Assembly (NCBI GenBank): GCA_018333865.1
Contig: JAGXSE010000065.1
Span: forward strand, 1-48,793
Origin: Syntrophomonadaceae bacterium
Lineage (GTDB): Bacteria > Bacillota > PH28-bin88
Direction of reading: 5' to 3'
Length of the DNA stretch: 48,793 bases
Under the pieces are notes generated by a model. That model was not told where the DNA came from, made no database searches, and was given only the letters and a program-made list of their open reading frames with translations. This document shows, piece by piece, positions 15,719 through 24,787 of this stretch. The stretch's first letter is position 1. Every line of letters starts with the position of its first letter. Both the position numbers and the translations under genes were made by a program.

Positions 15719-16084
15719 ATGAAGCCTGTGCTGACCGAGGCGGAAATTCACCGGATAATCAATAAACTCCACCTGAGCAGCGGTCCAAGGATTGCCCCGG
15801 TTCAATTTTTGCCATTGGAGCCGGGACCTTTACGCGGGAATAAGGTTCCCCTGAGCCATGTAGCTGACATCGGAGTTACTGTTGCTGTCCAATTAGGCAG
15901 AACCAGCCTTACCATCAAGGAAATCCTGGCTTTGGAGGCTGGTGCTACAATTACGCTTGAATCCCTTGTCGGTGAACCGGCCGACATCCTGGTCAACGAG
16001 CAGCTCTTGGGCAAGGGTGAAGTGTTAGTAATTAATGACAGCTTCGGGGTCCGGGTTACTGCTTTAGCTGAAGTAAAGGAATAA
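15719..16084 (+). CDS. fliN: FliN-like motor switch protein (SPOA domain)
   Basis: The C-terminal 70 residues are a full SPOA domain (ADIGVTVAVQLGRTSLTIKEILALEAGATITLE, GEPADILVNEQLLGKGEVLVINDSFGVRVTAL), close to the SPOA end of FliY at 29912-30949. The N-terminal 50 residues are short and unlike FliM or FliY. It occupies the slot where fliM-fliN usually stand, between fliL and fliO, and gives the locus a second FliN-type C-ring component. ATG 15719 or GTG 15728 may be the start. Confidence 0.88.
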   Translation: MKPVLTEAEIHRIINKLHLSSGPRIAPVQFLPLEPGPLRGNKVPLSHVADIGVTVAVQLGRTSLTIKEILALEAGATITLESLVGEPADILVNEQLLGKGEVLVINDSFGVRVTALAEVKE

Positions 16085-16100
16085 GGAACGGTGAGACAAG

Positions 16101-16415
16101 ATGGGTGATCTGTTTGAAGCTGTCCTGCGGCTCTTGATTTTTCTTCCTCTGGTAGCCGCCCTGGCTTATTTCAGTTTAAAATACGGATTAGGGAAGAAAT
16201 GGCAGTTTCAGGGGACCGGTTCGATCAAGGTGCTGGACCGGGTGTCCCTTAACGCCAAAAGCCAGCTGTACCTTGTGGAAGCGGGAGGAAAGTATTTTGT
16301 CCTCGCCTCTGGTGAACAAGGCGCTCAGTTAATAACCGAACTTTCCGGTTGGCGCCCTCCTGATCCGGTGCCCACAACCGCTGGTACCGGCTGGAGACTA
16401 TGGGGTGGAAGATAG
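16101..16415 (+). CDS. fliO: Flagellar biosynthesis protein FliO
   Basis: FliO is a small membrane protein that helps assemble the FliP ring of the export gate. One membrane segment lies near the N-terminus (LLIFLPLVAALAYFSLKYGLG), followed by the FliO domain (GSIKVLDRVSLNAKSQLYLVEAGGKYFVLASG). It is 104 residues and lies directly before fliP, the canonical order. Confidence 0.9.
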   Translation: MGDLFEAVLRLLIFLPLVAALAYFSLKYGLGKKWQFQGTGSIKVLDRVSLNAKSQLYLVEAGGKYFVLASGEQGAQLITELSGWRPPDPVPTTAGTGWRLWGGR

Positions 16416-16435
16416 TGGAAGCCTGGGGGAAGAAA

Positions 16436-17188
16436 ATGACAAAGCTAAGGCATGGATTAATGCTTCTACTGGTGATAAACCTTTTCTTAACCAATTTACC
16501 TGCCTATGCAGAGCCGGTTTTCCCGGGTATAAGCCTGGAAATCGGCGGGGCTGAAGAACCCCAGGAAGTTGTAGGTTCCTTGCAGCTCCTGTTCTTATTA
16601 ACTGTTTTGACCCTGGTGCCTGCTATCTTGGTCTTGCTTACCTCCTTTACCAGGATAATTGTTGTGCTGTCCTTTGTCCGCAGCGCTATGGCAACGCCAA
16701 ATACGCCTCCTAATCAAGTCTTGATCGGATTGGCCCTCTTCTTAACCTTTTTTACTATGGCCCCGGTCTACCAGGAAGTCAAGGTTAAAGCCCTGGAGCC
16801 CTATCTGGCCCAGCAAGTGTCTTTTCAGGAAGCCTTGGCCTTAGCCGAAAAGCCGGTAAAGGAATTCATGTTCCGGCAGACAAGAGAAAAGGACCTGGCA
16901 TTGTTCGTTAATTTATCACAAGGGCCCCGGCCCCAGTCCAAGGAGGATGTGCCTATTACGGCATTGATTCCGGCATTTGTAATCAGCGAGCTGAAGACGG
17001 CTTTTCAAATGGGTTTTTTGATCTATGTGCCGTTTTTAGTAATTGATATGGTTGTCGCCAGCACCTTAATGTCAATGGGCATGTTTATGGTTCCGCCAGT
17101 GGTGATCTCCCTTCCATTTAAACTGCTGTTATTTGTCCTGGTTGACGGCTGGTACCTGGTGGTCAAATCCCTGCTAGAAAGCTTTTAG
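16436..17188 (+). CDS. fliP: Flagellar export gate protein FliP
   Basis: FliP pentamers form the core of the export gate in the membrane. A signal-peptide-like N-terminus (HGLMLLLVINLFLTNLPAYAEP) is followed by the diagnostic TSFTRIIVVLSFVRSAMATPNTPPNQVLIGLALFLTFF and the later ITALIPAFVISELKTAFQMGFLIYVPFLVIDMVVAS. ATG 16436 gives a proper signal sequence and lies behind GGGGGA; ATG 16400 would overlap fliO. 250 residues. Confidence 0.95.
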   Translation: MTKLRHGLMLLLVINLFLTNLPAYAEPVFPGISLEIGGAEEPQEVVGSLQLLFLLTVLTLVPAILVLLTSFTRIIVVLSFVRSAMATPNTPPNQVLIGLALFLTFFTMAPVYQEVKVKALEPYLAQQVSFQEALALAEKPVKEFMFRQTREKDLALFVNLSQGPRPQSKEDVPITALIPAFVISELKTAFQMGFLIYVPFLVIDMVVASTLMSMGMFMVPPVVISLPFKLLLFVLVDGWYLVVKSLLESF

Positions 17189-17198
17189 GAGGTCAAGC

Positions 17199-17468
17199 AT
17201 GTCTCAGGAGTATGTCATCCACTTAGCCAGAGAATCTTTAAGCTTAACCCTGCTCTTAGCTGCGCCCCCACTGGGTTTTGGCCTGGCAGTCGGGCTTTTA
17301 ATCAGCATTCTGCAGGCGACTACCCAGATCCAGGAGCAGACCCTGACCTTTGTCCCTAAAATTGTGGCCACGCTTGCTTCTTTAATCTTATTTGGCTCCT
17401 GGATGCTATCTGCTTTGGTTAATTTTACAACAGAATTATATGCCGGCTTAAGCGGAATCGTGCGCTAG
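17199..17468 (+). CDS. fliQ: Flagellar export gate protein FliQ
   Basis: FliQ is a two-helix membrane protein of the export gate. The 89-residue sequence has the family pattern: APPLGFGLAVGLLISILQATTQIQEQTLTFVPKIVA, with the conserved Q-A-x-T-Q-I-x-E-x-T-L. ATG start behind AGGAGG. It lies 10 bases after fliP and 2 before fliR. Confidence 0.96.
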   Translation: MSQEYVIHLARESLSLTLLLAAPPLGFGLAVGLLISILQATTQIQEQTLTFVPKIVATLASLILFGSWMLSALVNFTTELYAGLSGIVR

Positions 17469-17470
17469 CA

Positions 17471-18250
17471 GTGGAAGCCATGCTGGAGATGCAAAACTGG
17501 CAGCCGATGTTTTTAGTCCTGGTCAGAATAGCCTCGTTTATGCTGGTGGCGCCATTTTTTGCCATTCGCCAGGCCCCAGCATTAGCCAAGATAGGCCTGG
17601 CAGCCCTGATGACTTTCTTAATAACCCCTGTCTTGCCTTCGGTACCATTAGGAGTGTTGCATGATACTCTTTGGGAAGCAGTGCTGGTTATATTGGGTGA
17701 GGTTCTGGTAGGATTGGCAATGGGGTTTGTTGTCACCCTGACTTTTACTGCATTCAGGGTGGCGGGGGAACTGGCCGACCTCAATATGGGCTTTGCCATG
17801 GCTACCCTGATCGACCCCCAGACTGGCGCCACGACTAGTTTAATGGGGGAGTTTCTCTTCCTGTTAGGTATTTTGCTGCTATTAGCGACTGATGCCCACC
17901 ACCACCTGCTCGCTGGACTGGTCAAAAGCTTTCAGGTTGTTCCTCTGGGCAGCGCAGTTTTCAGCGGCGTTACAGCCGGTAACGTTGTGGAGATTTTTTC
18001 AGCCATGTTTGCGATGGCTTTAAGGATTGTGGCGCCCGTAATCGCGGTCTTGTTGATCACTGACCTGGCCCTGGGCATGGTCGCCCGGACTGTTCCCCAG
18101 CTCAATGTATTCATCCTGGGTTTTCCGTTAAAGATTGCCCTGGGCATCTTAACCTTCAGCCTGGCTGCGCCGCTTTTAGCCGTGGCGGCAAGTAATCTTT
18201 TCAGCCAAATGGAAAAGGATTTAGCCTTGCTTTTGGGGAGCTTAATATAA
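17471..18250 (+). CDS. fliR: Flagellar export gate protein FliR
   Basis: FliR completes the FliPQR gate. The 259-residue protein is hydrophobic throughout with about six membrane segments; typical motifs include FLVLVRIASFMLVAPFFAIRQAPALAKIGLA and GFVVTLTFTAFRVAGELADLNMGFAMATLIDP. GTG 17471 is used; ATG 17480 is an alternative. Its stop shares one base with the flhB start (TAATG). Confidence 0.95.
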   Translation: MEAMLEMQNWQPMFLVLVRIASFMLVAPFFAIRQAPALAKIGLAALMTFLITPVLPSVPLGVLHDTLWEAVLVILGEVLVGLAMGFVVTLTFTAFRVAGELADLNMGFAMATLIDPQTGATTSLMGEFLFLLGILLLLATDAHHHLLAGLVKSFQVVPLGSAVFSGVTAGNVVEIFSAMFAMALRIVAPVIAVLLITDLALGMVARTVPQLNVFILGFPLKIALGILTFSLAAPLLAVAASNLFSQMEKDLALLLGSLI

Positions 18251-19332
18251 TGCCCAGCGAGCTTTTGCGTTTTAACTTGCAGCTTTTTGCAGAAGAAAAA
18301 ACCGAGGAGGCTACCCCTCACCGCAGGGAAGAAGCCCGGCGAAAGGGTCAGGTTGCCCGGAGTGCGGACTTAAATGCGGCTGTTGGGATGGCTGCCATGT
18401 TTTTGCTCCTGTTAATGGTATGGCCGGATATTATCAGCCAGAAGAGCCGGGTCATGGTGTGGTTTTTTTCCGGAACGATCAGTAATCCGCTAGCTCTGGG
18501 TGATCTCCAATATATATTTAATACAACTGTTATGGTTTATCTGAAAATGATGGGGCCAGTTTTTTTGGTTGCTTTGGCGGCAGGTTTGGCTGTAAACTAT
18601 GCCCAAGTAGGTTTCCTTATTTCCGCTGAGCCGGTAAAATTCAAACTAAGCCATCTGGATCCTGTCCAAGGCTTTAAGAGGATTATTTCCAAGCGAGCTT
18701 TGGTAGAAATAGTTAAAACCTGTTGCAAGGTCGCGATTGTCGGCGTTATTTCCTACATGATCGTTAAATCCGGGTTTGCCAGGCTTTTGTTTTTAAGTGA
18801 GATGGGTCTTTATCAAGGGCTTCAAACCGCGGCTACCCTGGTTTTTCATGTTGCTTTTGGGGCTATTGGCGTTTTCTTCCTGGTGGCTGTGCTGGATCTT
18901 CTGTTTCAGCGCCGGGAGCACCGGGAACGGCTAAAAATGAGCAAACAGGAAGTTAAAGAAGAATACAAGCAGATGGAAGGTGATCCCCTGATCAGGTCGA
19001 AGATCAGGGAAAAACAAAAGCAACTGGCAGCAAAAAGAATGATCGCCAGTGTGCCGGAAGCCGCTGTTGTGATCACTAACCCTACTCACCTGGCAGTGGC
19101 CTTGAAATATGCGGAAAAGGAAATGGCGGCTCCTGTTGTTGTTGCCAAGGGAGCGGGAGATATTGCCCTGCGCATAGCCGAGGTGGCCCGGAGCCATCAG
19201 GTGCCGGTGGTGGAGAACAAACCGATAGCCCAGTTCCTTTATAAGAACGTGGAGATTGATCAGGAAATACCTCCTGAGTTGTATCAGGCAGTGGCGGAAA
19301 TCCTGGCCATGCTCTATAAAATTAAAAAATGA
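18250..19332 (+). CDS. flhB: Flagellar export specificity switch FlhB
   Basis: FlhB controls the switch from hook to filament substrates after self-cleavage. The N-terminal signature (EKTEEATPHRREEARRKGQVARSADLNAA), four membrane segments and the cytoplasmic autocleavage site NPTH (Asn277, in VVITNPTHLAVALKY) are all present. It is 360 residues, complete, and coupled to fliR. Confidence 0.97.
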   Translation: MPSELLRFNLQLFAEEKTEEATPHRREEARRKGQVARSADLNAAVGMAAMFLLLLMVWPDIISQKSRVMVWFFSGTISNPLALGDLQYIFNTTVMVYLKMMGPVFLVALAAGLAVNYAQVGFLISAEPVKFKLSHLDPVQGFKRIISKRALVEIVKTCCKVAIVGVISYMIVKSGFARLLFLSEMGLYQGLQTAATLVFHVAFGAIGVFFLVAVLDLLFQRREHRERLKMSKQEVKEEYKQMEGDPLIRSKIREKQKQLAAKRMIASVPEAAVVITNPTHLAVALKYAEKEMAAPVVVAKGAGDIALRIAEVARSHQVPVVENKPIAQFLYKNVEIDQEIPPELYQAVAEILAMLYKIKK

Positions 19333-19361
19333 TCTATCAGATAGAGAAGGGAGGGTGAGAG

Positions 19362-21446
19362 ATGGCTCAGGTAAACAGAAACGTTATATCATCGCTGAAA
19401 AGCACTTTTGGCGGGCGGTTCAGCGATTTTGCACTGGCAACTATCATAATTGGCATCGTGCTGATCATCGTCATTCCCTTGCCGCCGGAATTATTAAGTA
19501 TTTTGCTGATTTTCAGCCTGGCCTTCAGCATGATTATTTTACTGGCAACTTTATTTACCACCCATCCTTTACAGTTGTCGGTTTTTCCTGCCCTGCTCCT
19601 GGTGGTTACCCTGTATCGCCTGGCGTTAAACATCTCTTCCACCCGCCTGATCTTAAGCGAAGGGGACGCCGGTTCAGTCATCCAGGCTTTCGGTGATTTT
19701 GTTGTTGGCGGAAATTATGTTGTCGGGTTTATCGTTTTCATTATTATTACGCTAGTTCAATTTGTTGTGATTACCAGTGGCGCCGGGCGGGTAGCCGAGG
19801 TGGCGGCCCGGTTCACCCTTGACGCGATGCCTGGCAAACAGATGAGCATCGACGCTGATTTGAATTCTGGGTTGATTACCGAACAGGAGGCCAAAGAGCG
19901 CCGCCGCCTGATTCAGCGGGAGGCCGATTTTTTTGGGGCAATGGACGGCGCCAGCAAGTTTGTCAAGGGTGATGCTATTGCCGGCATCGTGATTACCCTT
20001 GTTAATATCCTTGGTGGAATAGTAATCGGCATGTGGCAGATGGGCCTTTCCCTGCAGGATGCATTGCTGAAGTTTACCCTCCTGACGGTAGGGGACGGAT
20101 TGATTACCCAGATTCCGGCGCTCTTGGTCTCAGCAGCCGCTGGTATTCTGGTAACCAGAACCGGGTCAAACGATAGTTTTGGCCAGGAAATTGTAAGCCA
20201 ATTTTCCGCCTACCCCAAGGTTATTGCTATGGCGGCGGGAATTTTAGCCTTTCTTGCGCTGGTGCCCGGGTTGCCCCCGGTGCCATTCCTGATTTTGGCA
20301 GCCGGTACTGGCTATATTGCCTATAACCTGAGCCAGGAAGCCAAGCGCAAAGAGGCGGAGGCGCTGCAAAAAGCCGCCATGCCGGAAGCCAGGCTGCGCC
20401 AGCCGGAAAACGTGCTGCAGCTTTTACAGGTAGACCCCTTGGAAATAGAAATCGGGTATAACTTGATTCCCTTTACAGATGAATCCCAGGGCGGGGATTT
20501 GCTGGACAGGCTGGCAGCAGTGCGGCGCCAGTGCGCTGTTGAGCTGGGGATTTATGTCCGCCCCATTCGCATCAGGGACAATCTCCAGTTGCCACCCCAT
20601 GCCTATGCCTTTCGCATCAGGGGGGCTGAAGTTGCCTCCGGTGAAGTATTTCCCGGTCTGTTTTTGGCCATGAATCCTGGGGGTATCGAGGAGCCGGTTG
20701 CCGGCAGCCAGACCAGAGAGCCAACCTTCGGCCTGCCGGCCTGGTGGGTTAATCAGGCTGAAAAAGAGCGATTGGAAATGAAGGGTTTTACCGTAGTGGA
20801 CAGTATTACGGTATTAATAACTCATTTAACAGAATTTATTAAGTCTCACAGCGCTGAGCTATTGGGCCGTCAGGAAGTAAAAGAACTGCTTGATTCGGTG
20901 AAAGAGAGCAACCCGGCGGTGGTAGAGGAACTGGTGCCTGATTTGCTGAGCCTGGGGGAAGTACAGCGAGTACTGCAAAACCTGTTAAGAGAAAAGGTGC
21001 CCATCCGCAACCTGGTGACAGTTTTGGAAACTATGGCGGATACGGCAAGGATGACCAAGGATCTGGACTTTATCACCGAGGCGGTGCGCCAATCTTTGAG
21101 CCGGATTATCAGTCGCATGTATGCCCAACACGGAAACTTCCTGGCGGTGATTACCCTGCATCCGAAGCTGGAGCAAGCCCTGGCCGAAGCTCTTCAGCCT
21201 ACTCAAAGTGGTACTTATCCAGTCTTGCAGCCTGACTTGGCGCAAGTTATTTTCAAGAATTTAGGCGAACAGGCGGAGAAAATGGCTTTGGCCGGCCGCC
21301 AACCGGTAGTGCTTGCATCTGCAAGGGTTCGTCTGCCTTTTAAGCGGTTAACAGAGAGATTTCTTCCCAGCTTGACAGTGCTATCCTTAAATGAGCTGGA
21401 GCCTGGTTTGGAAATAGAATCCATAGGGACGGTGACGATGGATTGA
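19362..21446 (+). CDS. flhA: Flagellar export gate protein FlhA
   Basis: FlhA is the main export gate subunit with a cytoplasmic ring that docks chaperone-substrate complexes. Eight membrane segments fall in the first half; the FHIPEP signature (RVAEVAARFTLDAMPGKQMSIDADLNSGLI) lies between segments. The C-terminal cytoplasmic domain covers about residues 340-694. At 694 residues it is full length. ATG start behind GGGAGGGTGAG. Confidence 0.97.
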   Translation: MAQVNRNVISSLKSTFGGRFSDFALATIIIGIVLIIVIPLPPELLSILLIFSLAFSMIILLATLFTTHPLQLSVFPALLLVVTLYRLALNISSTRLILSEGDAGSVIQAFGDFVVGGNYVVGFIVFIIITLVQFVVITSGAGRVAEVAARFTLDAMPGKQMSIDADLNSGLITEQEAKERRRLIQREADFFGAMDGASKFVKGDAIAGIVITLVNILGGIVIGMWQMGLSLQDALLKFTLLTVGDGLITQIPALLVSAAAGILVTRTGSNDSFGQEIVSQFSAYPKVIAMAAGILAFLALVPGLPPVPFLILAAGTGYIAYNLSQEAKRKEAEALQKAAMPEARLRQPENVLQLLQVDPLEIEIGYNLIPFTDESQGGDLLDRLAAVRRQCAVELGIYVRPIRIRDNLQLPPHAYAFRIRGAEVASGEVFPGLFLAMNPGGIEEPVAGSQTREPTFGLPAWWVNQAEKERLEMKGFTVVDSITVLITHLTEFIKSHSAELLGRQEVKELLDSVKESNPAVVEELVPDLLSLGEVQRVLQNLLREKVPIRNLVTVLETMADTARMTKDLDFITEAVRQSLSRIISRMYAQHGNFLAVITLHPKLEQALAEALQPTQSGTYPVLQPDLAQVIFKNLGEQAEKMALAGRQPVVLASARVRLPFKRLTERFLPSLTVLSLNELEPGLEIESIGTVTMD

Positions 21447-22501
21447 TTATCAGACGTTACCTTGTCAACCACATGCAGGAGGCTGTCGGCCTGATCAAAA
21501 GAGATCTGGGGCCGGACGCAGTGATCATCAGCTCTCGCCGGGTACGGCAGCCCGGTTGGCGCGGATTGTTTTCCCCTGGGCAAATGGAGGTAACAGCTGC
21601 TTTGGATGAAAGAGGTGAAAAACCAATTGCTGTCCAGGCTGCCCGCGTTGAACCGGCAAACTTGACCAAGGAAATTGGTGAGGTTAAGGCCTTGTTAAAA
21701 CAGTTGGCTGTAAACCATTTTGTTGCCGGTGAGAGGCAGGAATTGGCAAGTTGGCGCCAATTGCTAACCCAAATGGAGGTAAATGGGGAAACAATTCAGG
21801 AGCTGCTGCAAGGGATAGCTGATAATACCGGACTCCCACCAGATCAACATCAAGCGCGGCAGCGGCTGGAGGAACACATGGCAAAAATGCTTGTTGTTCC
21901 ACAGCAAAAGGGATTGAAGGTATTTGCTTTTGTTGGGTCCACAGGGGTTGGTAAAACCACCACCCTGGCTAAAGTGGCAGCTCAGTCGGCTCTCTTTCAA
22001 GAAAAGAGAGTTGCTCTGATTACCATTGACACCTACCGGATCGGTGCTGTCGATCAGTTAAAAATTTATGCGGAAATCCTCGGACTGCCTCTTGCGGTAG
22101 TAATGACCCCGCAGGAATTAAAGGGGGCGGTAGAACGATTTCACGGTTATGACGCTGTTCTGATTGACACGGCAGGCCGTCCGTCTAAAAATAAAATGGG
22201 AATTGCCGAACTTAAAGGGTTCCTGGACACCATTGCGCCATTGGAGGTCTTTCTTGTCTTAAGCTGTACGACAAAACCCAAGGATCAATACCGGATTATC
22301 GAGGATTTTAAGTGCCTGAACTATACCCAGTTAATATTTACCAAGACAGATGAAACTGATTCCCTGGGGTCAATCCTAAATATAGCCCGTGAAACAAGGC
22401 TGCCAATTGCTTTTATAACAAACGGCCAGAGTGTTCCCGACGATATTCGGTCTGGAGATCCCAACGAGTTGGCTAAATTGATTATCAGGCAGGTGGGATA
22501 G
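21443..22501 (+). CDS. flhF: Flagellar SRP-like GTPase FlhF
   Basis: FlhF is a SIMIBI GTPase that sets flagellar position and number. The N-terminal part (YLVNHMQEAVGLIKRDLGPDAVIISSRRVR) is FlhF-specific; the NG domain shows FVGSTGVGKTTTLAKVAA (G1), DTYRIGAVDQLKIYAEIL (G2/DTYR), DTAGRPSKN (G3) and TKTDETDSLG (G4). TTG 21443 overlaps the flhA stop (TTGA). 352 residues, followed by its partner flhG. Confidence 0.95.
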   Translation: MIIRRYLVNHMQEAVGLIKRDLGPDAVIISSRRVRQPGWRGLFSPGQMEVTAALDERGEKPIAVQAARVEPANLTKEIGEVKALLKQLAVNHFVAGERQELASWRQLLTQMEVNGETIQELLQGIADNTGLPPDQHQARQRLEEHMAKMLVVPQQKGLKVFAFVGSTGVGKTTTLAKVAAQSALFQEKRVALITIDTYRIGAVDQLKIYAEILGLPLAVVMTPQELKGAVERFHGYDAVLIDTAGRPSKNKMGIAELKGFLDTIAPLEVFLVLSCTTKPKDQYRIIEDFKCLNYTQLIFTKTDETDSLGSILNIARETRLPIAFITNGQSVPDDIRSGDPNELAKLIIRQVG

Positions 22502-22503
22502 TT

Positions 22504-23376
22504 ATGAAGGATCAGGCTGCCAGGCTTAGAGAATTGACCAGTTTTTATCAGCGGGACTATCAGGTGTCCCGGCCTGCAACAATGCGGATCATAGCTGTGA
22601 CCAGCGGAAAAGGCGGCGTTGGCAAAACCAATGTGGTGGTTAACCTCGCCATATCGTTAGGTCAGCGGGGAAAAAGAGTCATCATTTTAGATGCGGACCT
22701 GGGTATGGCCAATGTTGATGTGCTGATGGGCTTGATCCCAAGGTGCAGCCTGATCGATGTGGTGCAAGGTCAAAAGACGGTTAAGGAGATCATGCTGCGT
22801 GGTCCCGCTAATGTGGGGCTAATTCCTGGGGGTTCAGGCATCCAGGAACTGGCCAACCTTGAATACTACCAGCGGGAGCGTCTTTTGCAGGGGTTATTGG
22901 GTTTTGAAGATGAAGCTGATTTTTTGTTAATTGACACTGGGGCCGGAATATCTAAAAACGTGATCGGCTTTGTATCAGCAGCCCATGAAGTAATTGTGGT
23001 TATTACTCCAGAGCCGACCTCCATCACTGATGCTTACGGCCTGATCAAGATTTTATCCCGCATCAAGGTTCATGATAAGGTTAATTTGGTGGTAAACCGG
23101 ATCCGTACTCTGACCGAGGCTGAGCTGGCAGCCGAAAAAGTTACTTCTGCGGCTAGCAGGTTTCTCAAATTTAAAGTGGAACATCTTGGTTCAATTGCGG
23201 AAGACCGCAGCGTTGGCAGGGCTGTCATGAGCCAGGAGCCCCTGATGGTGGCGTTCCCCAATTCGGCGGCTGCCAAAAACTTAAGTGAAATAGCCGGCGC
23301 CTTGATAACCGGCGGGCAGGCAACTAGCCGGGGCATGGGAGGATTTATTAACCGGCTGACGCGCTTATTCAGCTAG
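22504..23376 (+). CDS. flhG: Flagellar number regulator FlhG (MinD/ParA-like)
   Basis: FlhG (YlxH) is an ATPase that activates FlhF GTPase through its N-terminal segment and limits flagellar number. It has the deviant Walker A (SGKGGVGKTNVVVNLAISLG), the DADLGMANVDVLMGL motif and LLIDTGAGIS (Walker B region). The N-terminal RLRELTSFYQRD holds the activator-like Gln/Arg-rich helix. 290 residues, three bases after flhF. Confidence 0.95.
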   Translation: MKDQAARLRELTSFYQRDYQVSRPATMRIIAVTSGKGGVGKTNVVVNLAISLGQRGKRVIILDADLGMANVDVLMGLIPRCSLIDVVQGQKTVKEIMLRGPANVGLIPGGSGIQELANLEYYQRERLLQGLLGFEDEADFLLIDTGAGISKNVIGFVSAAHEVIVVITPEPTSITDAYGLIKILSRIKVHDKVNLVVNRIRTLTEAELAAEKVTSAASRFLKFKVEHLGSIAEDRSVGRAVMSQEPLMVAFPNSAAAKNLSEIAGALITGGQATSRGMGGFINRLTRLFS

Positions 23377-23387
23377 GAGGGAATAAC

Positions 23388-24065
23388 TTGGTTGACCTGG
23401 AGAAATTCCTGGTGGTGAACCGGAAAATTGAGGTTCGCATAGATGGAGAGCGGGAGTTTTATAAAAGCAGTGTGCAGGGGTTTAGCTCGCAGGGTTTGGC
23501 GATCACTGTTCCCATGTTGAGGGGCGACTGGCTGCGCCTTTTTCCTGGGATGAAGGTTGAGGTGAAGTCTTTTGCTGACAACGCCCAGTATCTGTTCGCG
23601 GCTAGGGTGCTCGACCGGTTGAAGGAAAAAGACCTGCCCTTGTACCTGCTTTCATTGCCAGCCGATGTTAAGAGAATCCAATTGCGGGACTATGTGCGGG
23701 CAAAATGCGCTCTGGAGGTTTTTTACCGGGAAGTGCCCTTGTCTGAACTCGCTTCTGTTTCTCTCCTGGTGCCGGACAAAAAAGGGATCACCCTTGACAT
23801 AAGTGCTGGTGGCCTACGGATGTTGATCAAGGAACCCATAGACCCAGAAAACCTGATTTTAGTAAAAATGTCCCTGCCGGCACCCAGGAGAAAACCGGTA
23901 ACAATAACAGCTTTAGGAGAAGTCAAGGGATATGAAAAGACTTATGAGGAGCAAGCCCGTTATGAGGTGCGCCTGTTTTTTACGACTATCAGCGAAAGGG
24001 ATAGAGATAAAATAGTCGCGACAGTTTTTCAGATGATCATTGAAGCCGCCAAAACACTTGGTTGA
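23388..24065 (+). CDS. ycgR: c-di-GMP-binding flagellar brake protein YcgR (PilZ)
   Basis: YcgR proteins bind cyclic di-GMP and slow the motor. The N-terminal YcgR domain (residues about 1-95) precedes a PilZ domain with both ligand motifs: RxxxR in LRDYVRAKCALEV and DxSAGG in ITLDISAGGLRMLI. It is 225 residues. TTG start with GGAGGGAATAA upstream. Its presence inside an operon whose leader has a c-di-GMP riboswitch gives two levels of c-di-GMP control. Confidence 0.93.
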   Translation: MVDLEKFLVVNRKIEVRIDGEREFYKSSVQGFSSQGLAITVPMLRGDWLRLFPGMKVEVKSFADNAQYLFAARVLDRLKEKDLPLYLLSLPADVKRIQLRDYVRAKCALEVFYREVPLSELASVSLLVPDKKGITLDISAGGLRMLIKEPIDPENLILVKMSLPAPRRKPVTITALGEVKGYEKTYEEQARYEVRLFFTTISERDRDKIVATVFQMIIEAAKTLG

Positions 24066-24081
24066 AGGAGCGGGTTTAGCC

Positions 24082-24771
24082 ATGGATTTAGACAGGTTAT
24101 GGCTTCAATACCGCAGGTCAAAGGATGAGGAGGCCCGGCAGCAGCTCTTGATCCACTACCTGCATCTGGTAAAGCTTGCTGCCGGACGGCTCTATGTTAA
24201 AATGCCGGTGCACCTGGACCGAGAGGATTTAGCCAGTTTTGGTGTTTTTGGGCTATTGGATGCCTTGGAGAAGTTTGACCCTGCCAGGGGGGTTAAGTTT
24301 GAAACCTATGCCTATCAGCGGATCCGGGGAGCCATCATCGATGAGCTCCGCGCAGCCCACTGGGCTCCCAGATCTGCAGCCGATCGCTGGCGCAGACTGG
24401 CTGAAGTCTCCGCCGAAGAGGCCGAAGCACTTTCCCCTGATGAGACAATTGCCAGTCAGGTGGGTTTCCTTTCGACCGTTTCCCTGGAAAAGTTTTTTTT
24501 CGATGACCAGGAAGGGTTGCGACATGCCGACCTGGTGGCTGATCCTGCCAGCCCAAACCCGGAGGCCATCTACGAAGAGCGGGAGCTGTTAGCCGACTTG
24601 ACCAAAGCTGTAGCCCTTTTACCGGACAAGGACAGGCTGGTCTTATCATTATATTATTATGAAGGACTGACCTTAAAAGAAATTGGGCAGGTGTTGGAGG
24701 TTTCAGAGTCCCGGGTGTGCCAGTTGCATGCCAGGGCCCTGTTAAGGCTCAGGCAACTGTTGCAGGATTAA
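24082..24771 (+). CDS. fliA: Flagellar RNA polymerase sigma factor (sigma-D/FliA)
   Basis: This is the sigma-28 family factor for late flagellar genes. Region 2 (HLVKLAAGRLYVKMPVHLDREDLASFGVFGLLDALEKFDPARGVKFETYAYQRIRGAIIDELR), region 3 and region 4 (LPDKDRLVLSLYYYEGLTLKEIGQVLEVSESRVCQLHARALLRLR) are intact. ATG 24082 is chosen over the open upstream frame because it gives the standard start and an AAGGAG SD; 229 residues. A matching promoter stands before fliD (418-444). Confidence 0.95.
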   Translation: MDLDRLWLQYRRSKDEEARQQLLIHYLHLVKLAAGRLYVKMPVHLDREDLASFGVFGLLDALEKFDPARGVKFETYAYQRIRGAIIDELRAAHWAPRSAADRWRRLAEVSAEEAEALSPDETIASQVGFLSTVSLEKFFFDDQEGLRHADLVADPASPNPEAIYEERELLADLTKAVALLPDKDRLVLSLYYYEGLTLKEIGQVLEVSESRVCQLHARALLRLRQLLQD

Positions 24772-24787
24772 CCTGAGGAGGGCTGTC

